A stretch of 15,063 bases of DNA from DASYSL01 sp036003365 (GCA_036003365.1 DASYSL010000197.1:1-15063), one strand, 5' to 3'. Numbered from the stretch's first letter, positions 1 to 7,362 are shown. Numbers and translations are program-made. The notes: generated by a model not told the origin, from the letters alone.

Positions 1-580
1 GCGACGGCCCCATGCACACGATGATCACGCCGAGAAAGCTCGTGATCGCCGTTCGGTACCAGGAAGGCTTGAGCAGCGTGTAGGAGAGAAAGATGAGATA
101 GCCGCCGAAGGCCGTCGCCTCGAGAACATGGCCGCTGGGGAAGCCGGTGGTATTCATTTGGCTCACCACGTGGACGAGATCGGCGTCGGGCCGCGGCCGC
201 TCGACCATGAGCTTGATCAGGGTTCCGGCGACCGCGTTGCACGCGGCGCAGAGCCCGGCCACCGCTTCCCAGCGCAGACCGGACACGAACAAGCCCAGCA
301 GAACGACGCCGGCGATCACGCCGGCTTGCGGCGGGAATCCCATCCAGCTCTCGGCCCCCATGAGCTGGTCGGCCAATGCGCCGTGATTGCTCTGCAGCGC
401 GCGCGTCAGCGTGAGATCGATGGAGAAATACGGGACGAAGTGGGCCGCCACCGCGAGCCCGACGAAGATCGACGACCCGATGAGCACGTAGGTCTGGAAG
501 AGAGCGGCGCGGCGATGCCGCGTCGGCCGCGCGACGATGACCTTCTGGGTTTTGTTGGTTTTGTTGGTCGCTTTCGCCAT
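1..580 (-). CDS. PAP2-family membrane phosphatase, C-terminus cut by window edge
   Basis: This is a PAP2-superfamily integral membrane phosphatase, a family that acts on phosphatidate, undecaprenyl diphosphate or related lipid phosphates at the membrane. From the ATG at 580, 193 codons are readable before the window edge. The first family motif KX6RP is at residues 123-131 (KLMVERPRP) and the second, PSGH, at 148-151. The third motif (SRxxxGxHxxxD) appears to begin with the Ser at residue 193 and would lie outside the window. Hydrophobic stretches at about 28-48, 84-104, 108-122, 155-172 and 176-192 fit a multi-pass protein. The N-terminus is polar, with a TNKTNKT repeat from a 9-bp tandem duplication. 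An in-frame GTG directly before the ATG is an alternative start, and neither has a strong ribosome-binding site. The substrate cannot be told from sequence. The family call is firm; lipid specificity is unknown. Confidence 0.88.
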   Translation of the reverse strand, partial: MAKATNKTNKTQKVIVARPTRHRRAALFQTYVLIGSSIFVGLAVAAHFVPYFSIDLTLTRALQSNHGALADQLMGAESWMGFPPQAGVIAGVVLLGLFVSGLRWEAVAGLCAACNAVAGTLIKLMVERPRPDADLVHVVSQMNTTGFPSGHVLEATAFGGYLIFLSYTLLKPSWYRTAITSFLGVIIVCMGPS

Positions 581-700
581 CACATCCGGCGAAAACGCAT
601 TTCCCGTGCCACGGACCGTGCGGGCTAAGTGCTTGGGGCACTGCGATCAGGCGTGGAAATTCTGTAAGACTTGCGGTTTGCCCGCACTTCCTACATCGGA

Positions 701-922
701 TCATCTGCTCTTAGGGCGCGCCTGTTCGCTGAAGAGATCGATGGCTCGCTCGAGAAGTTCCGGATCGGTGAGGTACTCGCCCCTTTTCTCGAACAACTTT
801 CGAAGTCGACAAAGCGTCTTGGTCTGAATGGATACGTGGAACACGATCACGGCGGGACGACGAAATTCCAAATTGCGAATCAGGTCGGAATCCTTAGCGT
901 GCGAAAGATCGAAGCTGTCCAC
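701..922 (-). CDS. small protein, possible ribbon-helix-helix fold
   Basis: A 73-residue reading frame on the same strand as its neighbours, starting with GTG at 922, 48 bp after the TPR gene stop. I do not recognise the family. A hydrophobic beta-like segment (residues 23-32, PAVIVFHVSI) is followed by two amphipathic helix-like stretches (34-48, rich in L/R/K, and 53-67, DPELLERAIDLFSEQ). This order matches the strand-helix-helix pattern of small ribbon-helix-helix DNA-binding proteins, but that is a pattern match only. The frame is open from the TPR stop codon at 971-973, so a longer N-terminus is possible with a non-standard start. No clear Shine-Dalgarno sequence precedes the GTG. The stretch looks less GC-rich than the flanking genes. 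It is either a real small gene or a chance frame in a roughly 390-bp gap between better-supported genes. Confidence 0.45.
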   Translation of the reverse strand: MDSFDLSHAKDSDLIRNLEFRRPAVIVFHVSIQTKTLCRLRKLFEKRGEYLTDPELLERAIDLFSEQARPKSR

Positions 923-970
923 GCTCGAGCCTGTGACGGGAGCGAGATTGTTTCTTGGAAGAGAAGTCGC

Positions 971-1645
971 TTACTTCCCCTGCCCCTGGATCTCGCCGAG
1001 ACGGATCTCGGCTTCATTGGCCATCGGGGTGTCGGTGTACTCGTTGGCGACCTTGTCGAAGGTCGTCTTGGCGCGGGCGTAGTCGGTGAGTGCTTCGTAG
1101 CAGCGTCCGGCCGACATGTAGTTGTCGGCTTGGTCCATGCGCGACGGGGAGTCCTTGGCCGCCTTCTCGTACTGCACGGCGGCGTCCTTGAACAGACGCT
1201 GGCTCTCCTGGGCCTGGCCCAGGCTGCGCTCCACACCGGCGCGCAGCGGGCTGCTGGCGGAGACGTTCTTCAAATACTCCTGATAGAAGTTCGTGGCCTG
1301 CTTGAAATCGCCCTGCCAGAAATACGCGTCGCCGAGCATGCGCGTGGCTTCGGCCGCCGCCTTGGTGCCCGGGTACTCGTGACGGATGTCGACCGCGCGC
1401 TGCGCGAGAGGCCCGTACTCGCCCCTCCAATAGAGCGCCGAAGCCTCGGCCAGCTGGCCCGAGGCCTTGGTCTCGGCGTCGGCGCGGCTCTTGAGCCACA
1501 GGCCGCCGATCAGGAGCACGGCGACGATGACGCCCACCACGCCCAGAACCACGCGCGCGTTGTCCATGAACCAATCCTGGAAACGCACCCAGGCGACGAT
1601 GACGGGATCTTGTTTCTGGCGGCGAGTCAGGTGAAGCTCGGTCAC
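971..1645 (-). CDS. membrane-anchored tetratricopeptide-repeat protein (YfgM/TPR_21-like)
   Basis: A 224-aa protein with a short basic cytoplasmic N-terminus, one transmembrane helix at about residues 31-51 and a C-terminal TPR region. Repeat-like helical pairs are seen at about 103-128 (GDAYFWQGDFKQATNFYQEYL), 138-165 and 172-205, ending with a short helix at 209-219. The layout resembles YfgM-like/TPR_21 proteins, which are anchored in the inner membrane with the TPR domain in the periplasm and act as chaperone or scaffold subunits near the Sec translocon. The exact role here is inferred from that family. I chose the GTG at 1645 because a GAGGA ribosome-binding sequence lies just upstream; another in-frame GTG at 1675 would add ten residues but lacks one. 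About 150 bp with two dyads separates it from the upstream SNF2 partner gene, so it may have its own promoter. Confidence 0.82.
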   Translation of the reverse strand: MTELHLTRRQKQDPVIVAWVRFQDWFMDNARVVLGVVGVIVAVLLIGGLWLKSRADAETKASGQLAEASALYWRGEYGPLAQRAVDIRHEYPGTKAAAEATRMLGDAYFWQGDFKQATNFYQEYLKNVSASSPLRAGVERSLGQAQESQRLFKDAAVQYEKAAKDSPSRMDQADNYMSAGRCYEALTDYARAKTTFDKVANEYTDTPMANEAEIRLGEIQGQGK

Positions 1646-1693
1646 GGATTCCTCGGATTCGGGTCCAGGGGCCACTCGGGCAGGTCACAAGCT

Positions 1694-1721
1694 CGGCCGT
1701 GACGGGCGATCGCCACGGCCG
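1694..1721. promoter_or_regulatory. inverted repeat upstream of the TPR gene
   Basis: CGGCCGTG (1694-1701) and CACGGCCG (1714-1721) are perfect inverted arms of 8 bp separated by 12 bp. The segment also contains the overlapping palindromes GGCGATCGCC (1705-1714) and CCACGGCCGTGG (1713-1724). It lies about 50 bp before the GTG of the TPR gene. It could be an operator or a structured leader. No U-tract follows in the transcribed direction, so a simple intrinsic terminator is unlikely. Dyads are common in GC-rich DNA, hence low confidence. Confidence 0.3.
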
Positions 1722-1766
1722 TGGAAAACGCATTCGAAGCGCAACTGTACGATGGCTCGCGGCCCC

Positions 1767-1790
1767 CCGGCAAGCCCGGCCGGGCGCCGG
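1767..1790 (-). terminator. GC-rich hairpin just after the SNF2 partner gene
   Basis: The 24 bases form a stem: CCGGC (1767-1771) pairs with GCCGG (1786-1790), and inside it GCCC (1774-1777) pairs with GGGC (1782-1785) around a GGCC loop, with a two-base bulge. It begins 6 bp after the stop codon at 1797-1799 of the SNF2 partner gene. It could end or attenuate the long upstream operon or protect the mRNA 3' end. A T-tract is missing, so classic Rho-independent termination is doubtful. Confidence 0.3.
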
Positions 1791-1796
1791 CCCGCC

Positions 1797-3062
1797 TCAG
1801 CGCTTGCGGGCCTTCTTGGCGCTCTTGGGGGATGCCGGCACAGGGCCGTTGGCGAGCGGCGGAGGCACCACGCTCAGCCGCCCAGCCCGGCCGCGGCAGC
1901 GTCGACAGACGAAGCCCCCCTCCCACCAGAACTCCCCCACCAGCCGCCCGCAGATCGGGCACGGCAGGCGCGCCGGCGCGCCCTGGGCGAGGTCGATCTC
2001 GCCTTCGAGCGCCTTCTCGCCCTGCGGGGTCTTGAAGCGCCAGGTCACGGGCACGCGCGGACGGGCGATCTCCTCGATCCCCCACAACCGCATCTCGACC
2101 TGGGGTTCCCAGCGCGTGCGCACCGACTTCACGCGCCGGCCCCATTCGAGCTTGAGCTCGGCCTCGGTGGCCTGGTCTTCCTGGTCCTCGCTCTGGCCGC
2201 GGCGACGGCGGCGCTCGCGCTCCTCGGCGAGCCTGGTCTCGTAATAGTCGTTGATGCGCGCGAGATCACGATCGCGCGACTCCTCGCAGCGCTTGCGCCA
2301 GCGCTCGAGTCGCGGCTCGAGCACGCGGTTCACCCAATCGACGAGCTCCGACCACAGCTGCCACGCCTGGTCGCGCGGCAAGGCGCCGGCGATCGGGGTC
2401 TCGCCCCAGAAGACCTCGCCCTCGGGCACGCCGTCTTCGAGCTTCCAGCCGCGGCGATCCTCGGTCTCGATGAAGTCGAAGCGCGGGCCGCGCGGATCGG
2501 CGACCATGGTGCGCAGCTCCTGCTCGGCCATGCCGCCCTTGTAGGTGAGCGTGGCGTGGAAGACCACCTCGAGCACCCAGCGCTTGTCTCCCATGTCGTA
2601 GCCGATGGGGCGCGCGTCGTGCACGGGGAATCCCTGCTTGGCGAGCACGGTGGCGTCCACGTCCGGCGCCTCCGTCAGGTGCGAGCGCGCCACGTGCCCG
2701 CGGCCGCGGCCCAAGTCGAGCAGCGCGAGCCCCAAGCGGCTACCCGGAGCGGCGAACAAGCCGCCGCGCGGCAGAATGGCGCGCTCGGCGTCGAACACCA
2801 GGCGCGCGTTGGTGCGCCGCAGCTTCTTGGCCAGCTCGGGATCGAAGCTCGCGTCGTAGTCGCCGTCCTCGCGCTGCGACACGCTGCCACCGCGCGCGCG
2901 CACGAAATCGACGACGAAGCGCTCGAACGGCGTCTCCTGCCGCGGCGCAGCCGACGCGGACGCCTCGCCCGCCAGGTGCGCCGGACCGGCGCGCGCCAAG
3001 GCCTTCTTCTTGGCCGACGCCGCGGTCTTCGCGGGAGCCTTGGCGCGTCCTCGCGCGCTCAA
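1797..3062 (-). CDS. accessory partner of the SNF2 ATPase; RapA_C-like region plus zinc ribbon
   Basis: A 421-aa protein read from a TTG start that overlaps the SNF2 stop codon (AATTGA). It is preceded by GAGGAG at good spacing, so the two proteins are probably translationally coupled. Residues 1-40 are rich in Ala/Lys. A mixed alpha/beta region spans about 45-240. A charged, probably coiled-coil helix covers about 245-290 (Arg/Glu-rich). The region 300-365 is followed by a zinc ribbon with C368-x2-C371 and C386-x2-C389, and the tail is basic (KSAKKARKR). The order of an alpha/beta module followed by a long helix after a SNF2 motor resembles the C-terminal part of E. coli RapA, so I infer a RapA/HepA C-terminal half encoded as a separate subunit. 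This is an analogy of layout, not a demonstrated homology. I know no named family with this zinc-ribbon ending. The same frame stays open far upstream inside the SNF2 gene, but only this part looks like real protein. Confidence 0.8.
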   Translation of the reverse strand: MSARGRAKAPAKTAASAKKKALARAGPAHLAGEASASAAPRQETPFERFVVDFVRARGGSVSQREDGDYDASFDPELAKKLRRTNARLVFDAERAILPRGGLFAAPGSRLGLALLDLGRGRGHVARSHLTEAPDVDATVLAKQGFPVHDARPIGYDMGDKRWVLEVVFHATLTYKGGMAEQELRTMVADPRGPRFDFIETEDRRGWKLEDGVPEGEVFWGETPIAGALPRDQAWQLWSELVDWVNRVLEPRLERWRKRCEESRDRDLARINDYYETRLAEERERRRRRGQSEDQEDQATEAELKLEWGRRVKSVRTRWEPQVEMRLWGIEEIARPRVPVTWRFKTPQGEKALEGEIDLAQGAPARLPCPICGRLVGEFWWEGGFVCRRCRGRAGRLSVVPPPLANGPVPASPKSAKKARKR

Positions 3063-5095
3063 TTCTTCTCCTCGGTCGGCAGCAGCACCTTCTGCAGCTC
3101 CTGCTCCTGGAGGTAGCGCTTGCGCGCCTGCGACAGGCGGGTGGCGAACTCGGTGTAGCGGTTCTGCACATCGGCGGGCTCGCCGCCCTCGAGCCAGATG
3201 CGGAAGATCTCGTCCTCGAAGGAGCCTTCCGGATTCCAATGCCCGAGGATCTCCTCGACCTCGCCCACCACCATCTCGAAGAGCTGGATCTTCTTTTCCA
3301 GGATCTCGATGACGTACGACTCGATGGTGCCGCGCGCCACGAGATTGTGGATGTAGACGTCGCTCGTCTGGCCGAGACGGTGCACGCGGCCGATGCGCTG
3401 CTCGACGCGCATCGGGTTCCACGGCAGGTCGTAGTTGACGACGTGATGGCAGAACTGGAGGTTGCGTCCTTCGCCGCCGGCTTCCGTCGAGATCAGGAAC
3501 GGCACCTTGCTGCGGAAGATCTCGAGCGCTTCCTCTTTCTCCTGCCAGTCCTGCTCGCCGTGGTAGAGCACGGCCTGGAGCCCGGCGTCGGCCAGGGCGT
3601 TGGCCAGAAGCTCCTGCGTGCCGCGGAACTGGGTGAAGACGATCGCCTTTTCCTTGAGCCCCTTGAGCAGGGCCACGAGGGCTTTCACCTTCTTGCTCTC
3701 GTGGATGCCCTCGGCGCGCCGCGCGAGATCGTTGAGGCGCTTGGTCTCGAGGCCGGAGCCCGAGCGCTCGGCCAGGCGGCGCAGCGTGCCCGCCGCCGCG
3801 GCGGTGCTCGAGCCCATCTCCTTCTGCAGCACGACCAGCGTGAAGTACCACTGCTGGCGCACCTTCTCGTCGCCGTTCTGGATGGTGCTGATGACGAAAT
3901 CGGAGACGTCGGCGTAGAGATCGGCCTCGGCCTCCTCGAGCTCGACGGGGATCGTGATCACGTGGCGCTTGGGGAACTGGATGTGCGTCTGCGCGCGCTG
4001 CGAGCGCACCATGACGCCGGCCAGGAGCTCGCGCAGCTTCTCCACGTTCTGCGGCCGCAGGCGGTCGCCCGAGGTCATGAACTCGCGCTTGAACTGCGCG
4101 AACGTGCCCACCGCGCCCGGGCGGATCAGCGTGACCAGGTTGTACAGCTCGCGCAAATCGTTCTGCACCGGCGTCGCCGTGAGCAGGAGGGGATAGCGCG
4201 CGCCCAGCTCGTTGACGAACTTCCAGCCCAGCGTGAGGTGGTTCCTCAGGCGGTGCGCTTCGTCGACCACCACCAGGTCGTAGCCCGCGTGGCGCACGCG
4301 CTGACGGTGGCGCTGGTGCCGCGCCGTCTCGAGCGAGGCGATGATCAAGGGATGCTGGCCCCACGCCCCGTCGGCGCCGCGTGACACCATGAAGTCGAGC
4401 TCGAACTTTTCGCGCAGCTCCTCGGCCCACTGCTCGACCAGGGATGCCGGCACGAGCACGAGCACGGTGCGCACGAGACCGCGCAGCAGATATTCCTTGA
4501 GCACGATGCCGGCTTCGATGGTCTTGCCGAGACCGACTTCGTCGGCGAGCAGGCCGCGGCCGCCGAGATCGCGCATGATGCGGAGCGCGGCGCGATGCTG
4601 GTGCGCGAAGCGCTCCACGCCGCGCAGCGAGTCGATGGTGATCAGCCGGTCGGGCGCCGCCCAGGCGCTGAAGCGCTCGGCGCGCACGCCGGCCTCGAAG
4701 AGATCGGCCTTCACGCGGTCGTCGTCGAGCCAGCGCTGGACGAGCCCGCGCGACTCGGGCGTGGCCTCGACCAGGAGGCGCGACGGATAAGGCGTCGCTT
4801 CGTCCTCCACCGTATCGAAGCCCGCCAAGCCTCCGGCTGCGCCGGGTCCGCCCGCCTGGGGCGCCGGCCTCTCGCCCGTCGGCGCCGCCGCTGCCGCCTC
4901 GTCCTCCGCCAGCGGCCAGCGCACGCGCCCCGACAGGCGCTTCAGCTCGGTGCCGAACACCACCTCGATGACGTCCGACGCGCGACCGTGCCGCACGTCC
5001 ACGATGAGCCCCTCGCCGAACTGCGGATGCTTGATCCGCTGTCCGACCCGGTAGCCTTCGTGCTCGCCGTTCTCGAGGTGTTCCGCTTCCTTCAT
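3059..5095 (-). CDS. HepA/RapA-type SNF2-family ATPase
   Basis: A 678-aa SWI2/SNF2 ATPase. Residues 14-60 (YRVGQRIKHPQFGEG...) look like the Tudor-like N-terminal domain of RapA and the RNAP-binding tail of UvrD/PcrA. A low-complexity Ala/Pro/Gly linker (65-92) leads to the motor. Helicase motifs are intact: motif I DEVGLGKT (185-192), motif II DEAH (278-281), motif III TATPVQN (306-312), motif V STEAGGEGRN (536-545) and motif VI QRIGRVHRLGQ (566-576). Known relatives use ATP to translocate on double-stranded DNA; RapA frees RNA polymerase stalled after transcription. The protein ends shortly after the second RecA lobe (a short helical tail, about 600-678), whereas E. coli RapA (968 aa) continues with a large C-terminal region. 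That region may be supplied by the next gene, whose start overlaps this stop. The gene follows the outer-membrane barrel gene by 16 bp. Role in RNAP recycling is inferred. Confidence 0.92.
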   Translation of the reverse strand: MKEAEHLENGEHEGYRVGQRIKHPQFGEGLIVDVRHGRASDVIEVVFGTELKRLSGRVRWPLAEDEAAAAAPTGERPAPQAGGPGAAGGLAGFDTVEDEATPYPSRLLVEATPESRGLVQRWLDDDRVKADLFEAGVRAERFSAWAAPDRLITIDSLRGVERFAHQHRAALRIMRDLGGRGLLADEVGLGKTIEAGIVLKEYLLRGLVRTVLVLVPASLVEQWAEELREKFELDFMVSRGADGAWGQHPLIIASLETARHQRHRQRVRHAGYDLVVVDEAHRLRNHLTLGWKFVNELGARYPLLLTATPVQNDLRELYNLVTLIRPGAVGTFAQFKREFMTSGDRLRPQNVEKLRELLAGVMVRSQRAQTHIQFPKRHVITIPVELEEAEADLYADVSDFVISTIQNGDEKVRQQWYFTLVVLQKEMGSSTAAAAGTLRRLAERSGSGLETKRLNDLARRAEGIHESKKVKALVALLKGLKEKAIVFTQFRGTQELLANALADAGLQAVLYHGEQDWQEKEEALEIFRSKVPFLISTEAGGEGRNLQFCHHVVNYDLPWNPMRVEQRIGRVHRLGQTSDVYIHNLVARGTIESYVIEILEKKIQLFEMVVGEVEEILGHWNPEGSFEDEIFRIWLEGGEPADVQNRYTEFATRLSQARKRYLQEQELQKVLLPTEEKN

Positions 5096-5111
5096 CGTCC
5101 GACGACCTCTC

Positions 5112-5807
5112 CTACTTGGATGTGTAGAACTCGAACCCGAGTCCCGCCTGCACGCCGTGCGACAGGCTCGAGGACCCGTTGTCGCTGTGGATGAACCCGT
5201 TGTACCGGAGGCTCAGATCGAAGCTGAGGGTTCGCTTCCACCAATATTCCGCGCCGGCGCCGAGCGACAGCACGCCGCCGTCGCCGGGAAAGTCGACTTC
5301 CGAATCGTTCAAATGACGCCGCGTCTGCAAGAGGCCGGCGCCGATCATCAGGTACTGCGGGGTGCGCGACCGGGTCTGGAAGTAGTTGTAGTACTCGGCC
5401 GTGGTGGTGATCGCCGTCAGGTAGTCCGGATCCAGCGGCACCGTCGTGTCGTGCTTCACGTTGAAACGCTGGGACTCGAACGAGATCCCGAAGGCCTGAT
5501 CCTCCGCGAACCGATAGCGGATGCGGACCCCGAGACTCGGCCCATGATTGTACGACTGGGCGAAGCCCGACGTGCCGAGCAAGGTGCCGTACTCGCCCTG
5601 CATGCCGAGCGACAGCGTTCCCTCGCGCACCACGCGCGGCCGCCAGCCGGACTGAGGCGCCGGAGCCGGGACTGGGGGCGGAGGCAACGAGCCTTCCTGG
5701 GCCCGCGCCGTCGACGCGGCCAGCATCAGGACCAGAGCTCCCAACGCTCCCCATGTCCGCAACCGTTCTTTGGATGCAAGAACCCCCGCGAAGCATTCGA
5801 AAACCAT
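5112..5807 (-). CDS. outer-membrane beta-barrel protein (OmpA/OmpW-like size)
   Basis: A 231-aa exported protein. The signal peptide has a long n-region, a hydrophobic core (about 19-31) and a likely cut after ARA at 36. A Pro/Ala-rich linker follows (41-52). The rest alternates polar and hydrophobic residues with many Tyr/Phe/Gly, as in a small eight-stranded barrel, and ends with a strand LGFEFYTSK. The ATG at 5807 is preceded by AGGAGG. A second ATG at 5811 is in another frame and gives no protein-like sequence. Porin or adhesion function cannot be assigned. It sits between a Xer recombinase gene (35 bp upstream) and the SNF2 ATPase gene (16 bp downstream), an odd place for an envelope gene, probably reflecting operon packing and not shared function. 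Confidence 0.82.
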   Translation of the reverse strand: MVFECFAGVLASKERLRTWGALGALVLMLAASTARAQEGSLPPPPVPAPAPQSGWRPRVVREGTLSLGMQGEYGTLLGTSGFAQSYNHGPSLGVRIRYRFAEDQAFGISFESQRFNVKHDTTVPLDPDYLTAITTTAEYYNYFQTRSRTPQYLMIGAGLLQTRRHLNDSEVDFPGDGGVLSLGAGAEYWWKRTLSFDLSLRYNGFIHSDNGSSSLSHGVQAGLGFEFYTSK

Positions 5808-5842
5808 CCATCCTCCTGGGCGGGCGACGGTCCCACCGTGGT

Positions 5843-6775
5843 CTAGGGCCTCGGGTGAAAGTGGCGATGCACTTCCCGCAAGTGCTCGCGGTCTACTTCG
5901 GTGTACACCTGTGTCGTCGTGACGGAAGCGTGTCCTAACAACTCCTGCACAACGCGCAGGTCGGCGCCGCCCTGAAGCAGATGGGTGGCGAAGGAGTGCC
6001 GCAGGACGTGCGGACTCACCGGATCGCGGATGCCCGCCTGGCGCGCGTAGCCGACGATGATCTTCCAGAATCCCATGCGGCTCAGGCGGCGTCCGAAACG
6101 ATTCACGAAGACGGAGCTCTCGGTGCGGCCGCGCGCGAGCTGCGGTCTGCCACCCTCCAGATAGCGCTCGAGCGCCCGCGCCGCCGCACCACCAAAGGGC
6201 ACGAGGCGCTGCTTGTTCCCCTTGCCGATCACGTTCAGGAGCCGGCGCTCGAGATCCACCGCTTCCAGGGGAAGCGTCGTCATCTCGGAGGCGCGCAACC
6301 CGCTCGCGTAGGCCATCTCGAGGAGGGCCCGGTCGCGCAGCTTGAGCGGCTCCTCGCCCAAGGTCTGCGCCAGCAGGCGCTCGATCGCCTCCAGCGGCAG
6401 GGCGCGCGGCAGCCGCCGCCCGGTGCGCAGCGGATCGAGATCGCGCGTGGGATCGCGGCGCGCGAGCCCGATGCCCACCGAGTGCCGGTGCAGGCCGGCG
6501 ATCGAGGCGCGCCGCCGCGTGATCGTCCGCGGGGCCAGCCCGCGCTCGCGCAGCGTGCGCAAGTAGTCGCGCACCGTGTCGATGTCGACCTGGCCCACAT
6601 CGCCGAAGCCCTGCGACCGCAGGAAGTCCTCGTACTCGGCGAGATCGCCGGTATACGCCGACACGGTGCGCGGCGCCGCACGGCGCGCATAGCGCAGGGT
6701 GTCGAGATACGCCGTGATCGCCTGGCGCAGCGGGTCGCGCGGCGCCGACGTCCTGTCTTTCGCGCGGAGAGCCAT
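5843..6775 (-). CDS. xerD: Xer-type site-specific tyrosine recombinase
   Basis: A 310-aa tyrosine recombinase of XerC/XerD size. The N-terminal SAM-like core-binding domain covers about 14-105 and the catalytic domain about 120-310. All active-site residues are seen: R161 (SGLRASE), K185 (GKGNKQR), H256-x2-R259 (HVLRHSFATHLL), H282 (LLGHASVTTTQ) and the nucleophile Y291. The C-terminus VHRHFHPRP resembles XerD, but XerC cannot be excluded from sequence alone. Xer enzymes resolve chromosome dimers at dif; I saw no dif-like site here. The ATG at 6775 lies 2 bp after the ogt stop and is served by GGAGGTG. The frame is open further upstream, but that extension overlaps ogt and is not protein-like. 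The position inside a uvrC-ogt operon points to the housekeeping recombinase and not an integron or phage integrase. Confidence 0.93.
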   Translation of the reverse strand: MALRAKDRTSAPRDPLRQAITAYLDTLRYARRAAPRTVSAYTGDLAEYEDFLRSQGFGDVGQVDIDTVRDYLRTLRERGLAPRTITRRRASIAGLHRHSVGIGLARRDPTRDLDPLRTGRRLPRALPLEAIERLLAQTLGEEPLKLRDRALLEMAYASGLRASEMTTLPLEAVDLERRLLNVIGKGNKQRLVPFGGAAARALERYLEGGRPQLARGRTESSVFVNRFGRRLSRMGFWKIIVGYARQAGIRDPVSPHVLRHSFATHLLQGGADLRVVQELLGHASVTTTQVYTEVDREHLREVHRHFHPRP

Positions 6776-6777
6776 CC

Positions 6778-7362
6778 TCACACCTCCAGCACCTGCTGAC
6801 CCCTTTCGAGGGCGAGCAGGCGCCGCTTCCATGACATCCCTGCCATGTAGCCGCCCAAGCCGCCGCGCGACTCCACCACGCGGTGACACGGGATCACGAT
6901 CGGCGCCGGATTGACCCGAAGCGCCTGTCCCACGGCCCGCGCGTGCTGGCGCGTGGCCACTCTCTCCGCCACTTGGGCGTAGGTCCGCGTGTCGCCCGGC
7001 GGGATCTTGCGGATCTCGTCATAGACCTTCGTTTGAAACGCGTGCATGCCACGCGTGTCCACGGGCAGCTCGAGTTTCCCGGTGCGCCCGTCGAGGAAAT
7101 CGGTGAGCGCTTTGCCGTACGCCTTGGCGAGGCCCTCCGGGTCGCGCACCAGCACCACCGGCACGCGCTTGCCGAGAGCTTCGGCCAGGCGTCCGGCCGG
7201 CTGCGAGCGAAACGACACGGCGACGATGCCCTCGCGGCTCGCCGCCAGCCACAGCTTCCCCCACGGCGTGGTCACGCTGCCGTAGCGGATGGGCTCGGGC
7301 GCGCGGGCGCGACGGCCGCGCTTGCCGCCGCCAGCTCTCGCGTCAAGCCGCCGTGCCGCCAC
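6778..7362 (-). CDS. ogt: methylated-DNA--[protein]-cysteine S-methyltransferase
   Basis: A 194-aa Ogt/MGMT suicide enzyme that transfers alkyl groups from O6-alkylguanine to its own cysteine. The active-site signature NPAPIVIPCHRVV is at residues 151-163 with C159 as nucleophile. RAVGQAL (142-148) carries the arginine expected to flip the base out (helix-turn-helix region), and an N-terminal domain begins at about 25 (RYGSVTTPWGKLWLAAS). Residues 1-23 are an Arg/Lys/Gly-rich extension not typical of the family. The GTG start at 7362 overlaps the end of uvrC by 20 bp and has GGAGG six bases upstream, which supports this start. The stop lies 2 bp before the xer gene. No Ada-type regulatory domain is present, so it is the stand-alone repair form. 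Linkage with uvrC suggests coordinated supply of alkyl and bulky-lesion repair. Confidence 0.95.
   Translation of the reverse strand: MAARRLDARAGGGKRGRRARAPEPIRYGSVTTPWGKLWLAASREGIVAVSFRSQPAGRLAEALGKRVPVVLVRDPEGLAKAYGKALTDFLDGRTGKLELPVDTRGMHAFQTKVYDEIRKIPPGDTRTYAQVAERVATRQHARAVGQALRVNPAPIVIPCHRVVESRGGLGGYMAGMSWKRRLLALERGQQVLEV

Noticed and set aside
671..1702. Plus-strand open frame across the TPR gene
   Set aside because: Antisense to a protein with a clear transmembrane segment and TPR pattern; no domain of its own.
1752..4384. Long plus-strand open frames antisense to the SNF2 pair
   Set aside because: They lie opposite genes with clear motifs and good start sites; no recognisable domains.
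3063..4430. N-terminal extension of the SNF2 partner gene inside the SNF2 gene
   Set aside because: The frame is open but the translation is an Arg/Ala/Gly-rich shadow; the SD-supported TTG at 3062 is the likely start.
1797..5095. DISARM-type or other SNF2-based phage defence
   Set aside because: No methyltransferase, DrmA/B/C or nuclease partner nearby; neighbours are housekeeping repair genes and the motor looks RapA-like.
5843..6775. Integrase of a mobile element
   Set aside because: Size and motifs fit a housekeeping Xer enzyme; no att-like repeats, tRNA gene or phage genes next to it, and it is embedded in an operon.
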